DNA of 64,000 bases from Camellia lanceoleosa. Its lineage: Eukaryota; Streptophyta; Magnoliopsida; Ericales; Theaceae. A model generated the notes under the pieces. It was not told the origin of the DNA. It saw only the letters and a list, made by a program, of their open reading frames with translations, and did not search any database. The position numbers and the translations under genes are program-made. Shown here in pieces: positions 48,001-60,000 of the stretch (the first letter of the stretch is position 1; every line of letters starts with the position of its first letter). The stretch spans positions 47,302,239 through 47,366,238 of the forward strand of contig CM045768.1 in the NCBI GenBank assembly GCA_025200525.1, in the 5' to 3' direction.

Positions 48001-51000
48001 AATATGAGAGTACATATGATTGTCAAGTTTTGTTGTTGCATACTAGCAAATCACGACTTTAATTAGGTACTAATTGCCGTATAATAACAAATGAGAATTA
48101 ACATAAAATTGAATTACTGCATTACATTATCATGTAAATTAAAATATGATTACCAACAATTAAACAACTATATAATTCTATCAATCAATAAACATATGTC
48201 CGATTAAATAAATATTACCCCATCAATTTGTTTAGACTTATAAACAATATACCACTGACAAAATATGCACCACTTATATCAAAATTAAAAAATAGAATAA
48301 GACCATCACTAAAAAATTACAAAACACATAGTAGCATCACTTGTTTGCAGTTCAAACTTGGAACATAACATAACTATAATATTATATAGCATCACAACTT
48401 CTATCAAATATGGACAACCAAACAAGGTCTTGTTCACATCTAGTTATATATATATATATATATAAACTAGAGCGAACCACCAAACTGAAGTATTGTAAAA
48501 AAGGAGCTATAGCGAACCACCAAACACGCAGACGAAGTCGTGGTTGGGTTGGACTAAAGAAAAAATTAAATATTTATTTATTTATTTATTTTTCTTTAAT
48601 GTTATGATTCCAAAAAAATTCTCAACCATGAATAGTATACATATGTAAGAACATTGAAAAGGTTTGGTCGTCCATTACTAGGCACAACATTTTAGTAACA
48701 AAAAATAAAAATAAAAATAATTAATTTATTCCTTCTCATTGTATAAAAAAAAATTTACTGAAATAATCTGTCATGATTTTGATTCTAGTATAAACTTGCT
48801 CTGATACCACATGTAAGATTATAAGATCTGAGAAGGAGATTTATGATTTGGATTGGGCCGTGGTAAGGGCTAGACAAATTGTGGGCCGAACACATTTGGG
48901 CCGTGGCAGCTTGGGCCCATCCAGAAAGGATTTTCGCTTGGTAATGGCATGGTTGTTGTGTAACCGAGCTACCTGCTCGGTAATGGCATAATTGCATAAA
49001 TGATGTCGTACTAGCCGGTCAAGTGAGATTCGGCCGAGATGTCCGCTGCCTCACTCGGTTCCACGGTTCATGTGTTAGCTCGGCAGGAAGGCCGACGGCT
49101 AACCAGCATGATTTATCCCGAGCTCGGCTAAGCCGGAATGCAATCGAGCTCAGTCGTCATTGAGTTTGGCAAGCGGCGCTGGCTCAGCTACTGCTGACAA
49201 TGACGTTAATGATCGAGATCTGCTCCCTAGTGGTGTGGGCTGGCAGTTAGGTGATGTTCAGCTAGATTTGTGTTGACAGATGGGATAGTAGCACCACGTG
49301 TCGAGAGACTAATGGGAGCAGATTTGGAGCGCAGAAGGTATATAAGCGAGTCTGCGCCCCTTATGCTGAGACAGATGAACATTTGGTGAGACATACACTA
49401 AACACTCAACACTCTCCACTCTCCCTTCTCTCTATCTATCCCTTGTGTGTGTGTTCTAACTTGATCGTCGGAAGGGTTTTCCGGTCACACATCGCCGGGT
49501 AGCTCATCGCTGTTGTGCTCGCAGGTCGATCGGACAGACAGGAGCTTGGAAGAAAGGAGTACGGGCTCGCCTGAATATTTGTTTCCCATACAATTGGCGC
49601 CGTCTGTGGGAAGTTGATAGACAAAACCTTGTCTTCCAGGCTCATCTGATCGCCGTCCATGGCGAACAACGACGAGATTTCGTTGTCTGCCATCGACGGA
49701 GTTACCCCAGAGTTAGGCAGACGGAGAGAAGGACATCCCGCCATCCCTGGAGACCTCTCTAGGAGGACATTCAAGAGACGCGCGGGATAAGTGTGGAAGA
49801 AGCTTTGGTCATTCACGGAGTCCAGACGATCACCAGCGGCGAAGAGAATCGCACGCCAAACGTCTGGAGCACAAGCTGAGGGACTAAGCCACCGTCATCC
49901 GGAGAATGGCGGCGGAGATGGAGGATCTTAAGAGGCAAGTTAAAGGGAAGGGTGTAGCTGGAGTGGGAGACCACAGTGAGCGCACCCAACCCCACCATTC
50001 ATGCAGTCAGAGCCAGTGGTATACTTCGTCCATCTCAATCACCAGAAGTTATAAGGTTGGAGATTCCGACGCGCATGTACAGAGGTCCAATGCGCAAGGC
50101 AGCACCTATCAACCTTCAGGACCGGCGACGACGTCGAGGTATTCTTATTCTGCTCGTTCAGAGGATTTGCGGGTAGTCTTGAAGGAATGGGCTCGCCGGC
50201 GGGAGGCTCATAGGGTGCTGGCGTTCCAGCAGCCATCCTATGGGGTTTACGCCAGTGAAGAGGTCGAAATGCCTCCACCCCGCCTAGCTGCGCCACTCCT
50301 TCTAGACACAGACTTGGCAAGGCTGAGTGCCACCCCTTTCTCCCTAGAGATAGAAACAACACCGCTTCCGGCAGGATTCCACAAGCCAAAGTTCACGCTC
50401 TACGATGAAAAAAATGATCCCTATATGCATGTAAGCCACTTTCGACAGGTCATGGCCGGACATAGGCGAAATGACGCCCTTATGTGCCTTATCTTCCCGT
50501 CAAGCTTAGGCGAGCTGGGCTTGAAATGGTTTGAGAGGCTACCGGATGGGAGCGTAGAAAGGTGGCATCAGTTGGCGAAAGCCTTTGTGACGTGCTTCAA
50601 AAACAACACTAAGACGCCGAAGGAAGTTGACCACCTTCTTAGTGTCAAGATGGAGCCGAGCGACACGCTCAAGGCATACAACTCCAGATACTGGGAAACC
50701 TTCAATGAGATCTTGGATTGCCCAGTCAACCTTGTAATCATGCAGTACAAGCATGGTCTCTCGGTCGGACATAGACTGCGGGAAGCACCAGCCGACATCC
50801 ATGGGCCAGCTAATGTAGCGCTTCAATGAGCACATCCGAGTAGAAGATGATGCGGCAGCATCTACCGCGAAGGCAACATCAGTAGCAACAGACAAGAGGT
50901 CGGCTGGCAAGGTACACACGGTCCGACAAGAGGCAAACCGTTCAAATGATCGCGCAGAGGAATCAGACTGTGGCTCAAATCGCAAAAACCGGGGTAGGGG

Positions 51001-54000
51001 TCGTTGAAATGACCGAGATGACTACCCCCGGGATGACGTCGCTGATGTAAACAGAAGGTTGAAGGCCAGGACAAAAATTACCACGGTTTTTAAGATTCCA
51101 ATTTATCGCATACTTAGTGAAATTCGTGACGAGGATTATGTCCGGTTTCCTGCTAAGTTGGGTAACGGGCAGAAGGGTTTCAATCCGCAGTACCGTTGCA
51201 CATTTCACCGCGAGCACGGCCACCAAACAGAGGAATGTTTGCCTTTGAGGCAATACTTGGAAGAGCTAGTCGCAGCTGGACACCTGGACCTTTACATTGA
51301 CGGGGGTGTGAAGGCAAATCAAGCCCCGGTTGATCCGCGTGCACCGGGTGACTTGGAGGCGCCCTTCAATGAGTGATTAATGTCATCCACGGCATAGTGG
51401 AGCCGGCGCATGTATGCGAGCTCCGAGGTATGATCAAGAAGGAAGAACACATAAGGGAAGTTTTGTCGGTCCAGCCCGCGATCAAGAGGGGGAAGATCGG
51501 GGAAAGACCGAAGAGAAGGACGTGATCAGTTTCTCTACAAGAGACTTAGAGCGCATTCAGACACCGCACAATGATGCCTTGGTGGTCACTCTCCGCGTCA
51601 AGGAATTCGATGTCAAGCGCATCTTGATCGACCAGGGAAGCTCGGTCAAGATCATGTATTACGACGCATTTAAGCAGCTCAAACTCTGAGATATAGACTT
51701 GGCTCTGGCAACTTCGCCACTAGTTGGTTTCAACTCGCAACCGGAGTGACCTTTGGGAAAAATTATCCTGCCGGTCAAAGCGGGATCCGTGGTCAAGCAA
51801 GTGGAGTTCTGGGTGTTGCAGGTGCCATCTACTTATAACCTGATCCTTGGAAGGGGATGGCTTTACGCTATGCAAGCCGTAGCGTCGACCTACCATCAGG
51901 TGTTGAGATTCCCCTCGGCTATGGGGGCAATTGAGGAGATTTGGGGCGATCAAGTCATGTCGAAGTAATGCTTCGTAGTAGGGAACGGGAGTCGAGCTGC
52001 CAAAGGCTTCGTCTAAATGATAGAAGGACCGGAAGACCGAGGAGTCCTTGACGATGTGGGCACCAAGGCTGAGGATAAAGCCGTTGAAGAATTGGTGGAA
52101 GTTCGGATTGACACAGAAAGTCCAAACAAGTTCTTCTTGCTCAGTTCAAGCCTTACCGCCCAAGAAAGGACCGATATGGTGGAATTCTTGATAGCAAACA
52201 TCGAAGTCTTCGCATGGTCGCCTTACGACATGCTCGGCATCGATCCGAGTTTCATTTGCCATCACCTGAATGTTTTCCCCGGTGCAAAGTCGGTTATTCA
52301 GAGAACGAGGAGATCGACGTTGCATCACGCCGAGGTAGTTGCGGAAGAAGTGAAGAACTTGCTTGAGGCACGAGCTATTCAGGAAGTGCACTACCCTCGG
52401 TGGATTTCAAACACAGTTGTTGTATCCAAGAAGAATGGGAAGTGGCGAGTTTGTGTAGACTACAAGACCGTCAACCGAGCTTGCCCTAAAGACAGCTTTC
52501 CACTGCCTAGAATAGACCAGCTTGTGGACTTAACGGCTGGATATAACAGGCTAAGTTTCTTGGATGTCTACCGCGGTTATCATCAGATCGCCATGCATGG
52601 CCCCGACCGTGAGATCACCTCCTTCACCACACCGAGGGGACTCTTCTGCTACCGAGTCATGCCTTTTGGTTTGAAGAACGCCGGGGCAACTTTTCAAAGG
52701 ATGGTGACCAAGATGTTCGCTCCTCTGCTAGGCCGGACAATGGAGGCTTATATAGATGATATGGTGGTTAAGAGCTAGCATCAAGTAGACCACTTGTTCG
52801 ACTTGGCTGAGATGTTCGCTATTCTCAGACAACACAAGCTACGCTTGAATGCGTCTAAGTGTGCCTTTGGCGTGGGATCCGAAAAATTCTTAGGTTTCCT
52901 AGTCACAAATCGAGGCATCGGCGGACCCACACGATCGGTAGTACAAGAATTAAAGCAGCCTAGCTCGGCTAAGGACGTGTAGCATCTGGCCGGAATGGCC
53001 ACCGCGCTTAACTGATTTATAAGCCGGTCATCAAGTTGCCGCCCTTTCTTTTAAGCTCTGAAATCAAAGTTCTCATGGGATGAAGAATGTGACCGCGCTT
53101 TGGCCGAGCTCAAGGAGTATCTATCTTCAGCCCCATCTTCTACGTCAGCAAAACCTTGCTACCGGCAGAGTCGAGGTACTTGTCGCTGGAAAAACTTGCA
53201 TTGGCATTGATGACGGCCTCTAGGAAGTTGGTGCACTATTTCCATGCTCATACCATCATCGTTTTGATCGAGTTCCCCCTCAAAGCTTTGTTCGAATGGG
53301 CGGATTTCTCCGGTCAAATTCTCAAATGGGCGGTTGAATTGGGACAATTCGACGTCAAATTCCAGCCACGAACTGCCATAAAAGCTCAGACATTGGCCGA
53401 CTTCGTTGCTAAATTCTCACCTGGAACTCATCCGATATGCCCGGTGGATATTGCCGTGGCAGATAAGGAGGTGAATGCAAGCCAGACTGCAATAACACAG
53501 CTAGGCGATGACGGCGACGCAGAATTTGCGCACCCTGCCAAAGAACCTTCGGTTAGTACAATACCATAGCCCGGCGATGCGATAACAGAGTTGGGTATCA
53601 CCGACCAACCTGCTCCGTCCAGTACCACATCACCAAGAGGGGAAGAAGTGGAACCGCCAAAGACAGAACTGCGGTAGGCATAATATCGCAACCCAAATTT
53701 ACCGGGACTTAGGCATTACGGATCAACTTGCTGAGTCTGGCGCCGAATCGCCGAAGGGGGCTGAAGTGGAACCACTCAGCACAGAACTTGAAGCTGAACA
53801 GCCGAACAACCGTGATCTCATCAACCTTCAAGCCTCTCAGGACCCCTCAGACTGTTGGAAGCTCTTTGTTAGCGAAATGTGAAAACTTTTTGTTGATAGA
53901 GCCTCGAACCGTCACGGTGCCGGGCTAGGTATAGTTTTGATTTCGCCAGACAGGCTGACTATCGAACATTCTATCACCATTGGATTCCTTGCCTCAAACA

Positions 54001-57000
54001 ACGAAGCTGAGTACAAAGCGCTTTTGGCCAGGTTCAAGAGCGCGCTTCAGATGCACGCATCCAAGCTAATGGTTTACAGTGATTCCCAGCTTGTGGTTAA
54101 CCAAGTTTCTGGGGTTTACGAAGCAAAGGATGACAGAATGATGAAGTACCAGGCTCTGGTCAGAGACCACATTAAGTGATTCCAGGCAATAAGGGTCTAA
54201 CAGATTGGCCGAGAAGAAAACGGCTGAGCAGATGAATTGGCTGGCCTTGCTTCCATGGTCGATAGCACATCTTCCAACCCTCGCCTGATTGAATTCCTTC
54301 CGCAGCCCAACATTGAGGAAACCGGGCATACAGAAGTTCTTTGCGCCGAGCTAGGTTTTTCATGGATGGACCCTATTATCCTCTTTCTCAGAGACCGGAC
54401 CCTTCCAGCCGAGAAGAAGGAAACACATAAAGTCCGGGTGAAGTCAGAGCAGTTTTGGCTCTCTCCGTCAAGCGCTTTATACAAGAAGTCTTTTACCAGT
54501 CTGTATCTAAAGTGTGTGCACCTGAGCAGCGTGGATGCCTTCCTGTACGAAATTCACGAAGGCATCTGTGGCAGTCACATAGGGGGCAGATCTTTGGCCT
54601 ACCGAGCTATTTCGCAAGGCTACTAGTCGCCGTGCATGCAAGTCGATGCGTAGAAGTATGTTCGCAAGTGTGAGAAGTGCCAGAAGTTTGCCCACCAAAT
54701 TCACCAACCGGCCAGAGAACTTCTTTCCCTCACTAGCCCTTGGTCCTTTGCGATGTGGGGGCTCGATATAGTGGGGCCACTCCCAACTGCACCAGGCAAC
54801 CGGAAGTTCTTCATCGGGGCCACAGACTACTTCACCAAATGGGCTGAAGTAGAGCCTTTGGCAATAATCAAGGAGAAATACGTCAAGCGGTTTGTCTGGC
54901 AGAATGTGGTAACGCGGTTTGGCATCCCAAAAATTTTGATCTCTGATAACGGCACCCAATTTGATGGTCGCCTATTCAGAGGATTTTGTGAAGACTTGAA
55001 GATTGAATTCTACAACTCTACCCCGGCTTACCTACAGTCTAATGGTCAAGCCGAAGCATCAAACAAAACCATCCTTGATGCGTTGAAGTAGAGGCTTGAG
55101 AAAGCCAAGGGAAAATGGGCCGAGGAACTCCCCAACGTCCTTTGGGGCATACCGAACAACCTCGCGGCGATCTACCGGGGAAACACCTTTTGCTTTGGCA
55201 TATGGCATGGAGGCGGTCATACCTTTGGAAGTTGGAATGCCCACCCTCAAAAGTGAAAGTTTTGAGCCCGAGCTGAGCGTTGAAGCCATTGCCCAGGAAT
55301 TGGACCTCGTGGAAGAACGCCGGGAAAAGGCTCTCATCCATGTGGCTGTCTACCAATAAGAGCTCTCAAGGAAATACAACAAAACGGTGCACCCCAGACC
55401 GTTTAAAGTAGGCGACTGGGTCTTAAGGAAGGTCATGGGCAATACCCTGGTGCCAGGTGAAGGCAAACTAGGGGCAAACTGGGAAGGACCCTACAAGATA
55501 ATCGGTCTGGCGGGCAAGGGGGCATACCACTTGGAGGACTTGGAAGGCAGAGGAATACCCCGGCCATGGAATACGGCCAACCTCAAACTGTACTATTTTT
55601 AGCTTTTGTTTTCTTTTTGTGCAAAGGAATTTTTTGGCTTACATTTCAGAATGTAATATTCTTTTTGTCAATATATAGAAGTGTCTCATCTTTGCCTTAG
55701 CATTCTGATTGTTGCTTTTCAATTTTGAGATTCTCAATCAAGATGTTTTACTCCGGTTGATTTTGAGATTAAAACCGAGATGATTTACTCCGGTTCATTG
55801 AATTGATGATCTGAACTGAGATTTTCAACCGTGATGTCTTATTCCAGTTGAATGAGTTGATGTTTTGCTCAACTTTGAGATTCTTAACTGTGATGTCTTA
55901 TTTCGGTTGAATTAGTTGATGGTTTGCTCAACTTTTAGATTCTCAACCGAGATGTTAACTCTGATTGAATGAGTTGATATTTTGTTCAACTTTTAGATTC
56001 TCAGCCGAGATGTTAACTCCAGTTGAATGAGTTCATGTTTTGCTCAACTTTTAGATTCTCAACCGAGATGTTAACTCCGATTGAATGAGTTAATGTTTTG
56101 CTCAAATTTGCGATTCAAAACTGAGATGTTTTACTCCGGTTAACGCAGTTGATGATTTACTCAACTTTATGCTGGAAACCGCGATGTCTTTTCCTGTTAG
56201 ATAAGTTAGATAAAGTGGTTAGTCTTGCCGAGGTATTTTGACAGCTGACCTTATCTAGCATGAAGAACGTGCAAACACTTGAAGAAAACAGAGCTTTTTT
56301 AATGATGTGAAAAGTGATTACAAGAGGAGGGGCGGATAGCCCGGTTACATGTGTAAACCAAAAAGGAAGAAAGAAGATAAAGAAAACTAAGCTAGGGGGG
56401 AAAGGTCAGTGAATTCGTCCTCGGCTGCCTCCAGGTTGACCGTTGGTGTTTGGTCTTGGACACCGATCTCCGTTTGGCTTGGCTGAACTATGTGATTTTC
56501 CCCCTCTGCATTTTCCTCGGTTTCCTCGTCGCCTTCTTCCTCAACCTCAGCCTGCAACGCGGCGAAGACATCGTTGGCGTAGGGCACGAGATAGCTCGGT
56601 AGGGAGGCAGCTAGAGGAGTGGCGAACACGTCGGTCCCCGGTCCCTGGCCGAGATGTTCACAAGTAGACTTCTACCCAACCTTGAAGAAAATGTCTTGGG
56701 TGGCGCGGACCTACTTTGTGTAACTCTTCTCGGCCTTAAGGAAACCGGCGTTGTTTGCACCCTTCAGATCCTCTTCCCGTGATTGTTTCAGCGCATCTAG
56801 CTCGGTCCAGAGCGCGTCTCTCTCCTTCTTAGTAGAGCCAAGCTGGCCGAGCAACCGAGAGTTATCGGAGTTCGCCATTTGCAATGAAGACTAGGCTCTC
56901 CCGAGCTCGGTTTGGAGGCTTTGAACTTGGCTGGCAGAGTCAGTTGCCTTCTGCCGAAGCTGGTGAATGTGCTCTATGACCAAGTGCTGCTTTTGGATAG

Positions 57001-60000
57001 CCTGCAAGAAGAGAGATTGATCAGAAAGAAAACCGAACAAACACTTGGTGAAATTTTGAGCACAAGTTTGAGATTCTTACCCTAGTCATGGATTTGACCG
57101 ACGACTTTACCAACCGGGTGTCTGGAAAATGGTCGCTGTCGACCACGTCGCTCGGTAGAAGAAGGGCCTTGGTGAGGTCAAAAGCGAGAAGATGCTCTTT
57201 GTCGCCCTTAATGGAAGCTGTTGCTGGGATCTCCTTGCCCCGGTGTTTGAGATGGGGCCTCCATGCCAGTGTTGGGTCGACGGTGACAACAGGCTGTTCG
57301 ATGTTGAGCTCGGTTACTAGCTCGACAGAAGGGTCTGCACGAGGCCTTTTTGCCGGTGGCGAGTCTCTGGCTTGCCGTGGAAAAGTTAACGAACCACGGT
57401 CCATTGGATTGACCCGGCCGGAGAGCGAGCTGTAATGCTCGGGATCTCGGACGAGGTGGCAGTGATCAAGTTCATAATGCGGCTCCTCTTGGCCATTTCT
57501 TCTGCTTCGGTTAAACGAATGAAGGGGACTGGTAGCGTGGGATCTAGCGGTAGAGATGGAGTGCGGAGAAAGTCAATGACTTTACTCCGGCGCGAATCTG
57601 AATACCGGTATGTTGGAGTGTAGCCGAGGAGCTCGTTAGAATCTCGGTTGCGGTAACGGAGCACGGTCATGATGGCTGCTTCGTTGGGGTAGTAGTAGTT
57701 GGCTTGCAAGGCTTGGATCGCTACAAAGGAAAGAAGAAAAGTGTCAAGTACAGAATAGTAAAGAAAGACAAATTGACCGAGCAGTTAGCACGGCTTACAT
57801 GTCTCGCCGAAGTTCTTGCTAATAAACCAGCCCGGTACGTCGGCCGTTTCATAGTTGCCAGACACTCAGAAAAAGTCATCGTCGTGTAAGTCCTTGTCTG
57901 GGGTGCCGGTCACTATTTTTTCTTTGCCCGGTCGAATTTTTAAATAATAGGCGAGGTCGTCGCCCGTGTGCCCAAGGGTGTATTGACGGAGTATCTCGGC
58001 TAAACCTAAGTTGGTTCCTAGCTGGTTGTTCAACTCGTGGACCCCGTTGATTATTCGGTAAGTGTTGGTTGAGACTTGAGTGGGTGCTAGCTCGGTGCGG
58101 CGCAAGAATTCGATCATCAGTGGGTTGACCGGGAAGCGGAGGCCTCCTTCAATGATGGATAGCATGGTGAAGGGGCACTTGTCTAATCTGCCCCAAGGGG
58201 TTGTCTCAATTTCGCCGAGCACTAGGTGGACGTCGGCCGGGATACCATACTCTTCCCAGAACACGGCCAGGGCAGCCGGAGTATCAACAAGGAAGCGGAA
58301 GCGCCCTATGTGTAGCCGGCTGGTTTAGCTCAGTTGAGGTGGTTTGGCACAGACTGGTGTTTAATGGCTGCTCGGTCTTTGAGAACCTCGGTAGTTGGTC
58401 AGTGGTCCCCTTGGACTCTGTAGGAAAAGGATAGCAAGTGTAAGTGGAAGCGCGGTCGCGCAAAACGAGCTTGACTTTAGCTTGGTCATGAAGAGTGCCA
58501 GACCACCTCGGTCACAAAGGCAAACCAAGGAGCTCGGTCACTCAAGCAGACCAGTTGTTAGCTCGGTCGAGCGGCCAAGTCCTCTGTCTACCTCGGTTTC
58601 TACTAAGGTTTTGGCAAACTTGTAAATTGCTCGGTCTAATTGTTTTTTGGATCAAAAGGCGACCTGGAGCCCGATCCGCTCTAGTTCTTCGTGTGTTCAT
58701 GTGTTCATCACTGGGATTGAAGAACAACGAAGAGAACAGGGGCAAGTGTGGGTTTTGGAAGGGTTATGTCCTAAAAACCTACGGATTTTGTGCCCTAATA
58801 TGTGAAATACCAAATGAAAATAGCAAAAAGGAGGCTTGAAGGACTTACCAGTTAAGGGCAGGAGCTTCCTCCTCGAACACAAATGCAAGGAAAGGCAGGA
58901 ACGAGGCTTGCAAGAGGCACAAGAGCTCTGGGATGCTTGGAATGGAGGAGGAACAGTAGGAATGAAATGAAGAGAAAATGGCGTATATATGGGAGGAAGA
59001 CCGCCAAAAAATTTGAATGTGAAGGGACGGTTGGCTGCTTGAGGCCAATGAGTGAGCGACACGTGTCCCTATTGACGGCGGCATCAGTACTAAAGAGACA
59101 GGATGGCAAGTCGAGGTGTTGACCGGGCAAGTTTGAAGACAGGTAAGTCAACTAGCCCAGTCATCGTCTAGCAGACAGTGAACCGAGGAAGAGTTATCCC
59201 GATCAGAACAGGTAATCCCAGTCACGCTTGCATGGACAGAATCAATGGGCAATTGAGAGGGAGATTTATGATTTGGATTGGGCCATGGTAAGGGCCGGAC
59301 AAATTGTGGGTCGAACACATTTGGGCTGTGGCAGCCTAGGCCCATCCAGAAAGGATTTTCGCTCGGTAATGGCACGGTTGCTGTGTAACCGAGCTACCTG
59401 CTCGATAATGGCATAGTTGCTCGGTAATGGCATAGTTGCATAATTGATATCGTACTAGCCGGTCAAGTAAGGTTCGGTTAAGATGTCTGCTGCCTCACTC
59501 GGTTCCACGGTTCATGCGTTAGCTCGGCAGGAAGGCCAACGGCTAACCAGCATGACTTATCCCGAGCTCGGCTAAGCCGGAATGCAACCGAGCTCGGTCG
59601 TCATTGAGCTTGGCGGCGGGCGCTGGCTAGCTATGACAAAGACGTTGACAACCGAGATCTTTGCCGACTCGAGCTCGATGGTGTGTGGTGGCGGTTAGGT
59701 GATGTTCACTAGATTTGTCTTGGCAGATGGGATCATGACACCACGTGTCGAGAGACTAATGGGAGTAGATTTGGGGCGCAGAAGGTATATAAGCGAGTCT
59801 GCACCCCCCATGCTGAGACAGATGAACATTTGGTGAGACATACACTAAACACTCAACACTCTCCCTTCTCTCTATCCATCCCCTGTGTGTGTGTTCTAAC
59901 TTGATCGTCGGAGGGGTTTTCCGGCCACACACTGTCGGGTAGCTCACCGCCGTTGTGCTCGCAGGTCGATCGGACAGACAGGAGCTCGGAAGAAAGGAGT

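Noticed and set aside
50539..50985. 148-residue minus-strand frame and other frames opposite to Tat gag-pol
   Set aside because: They are shadows of the coding gag domain on the other strand.
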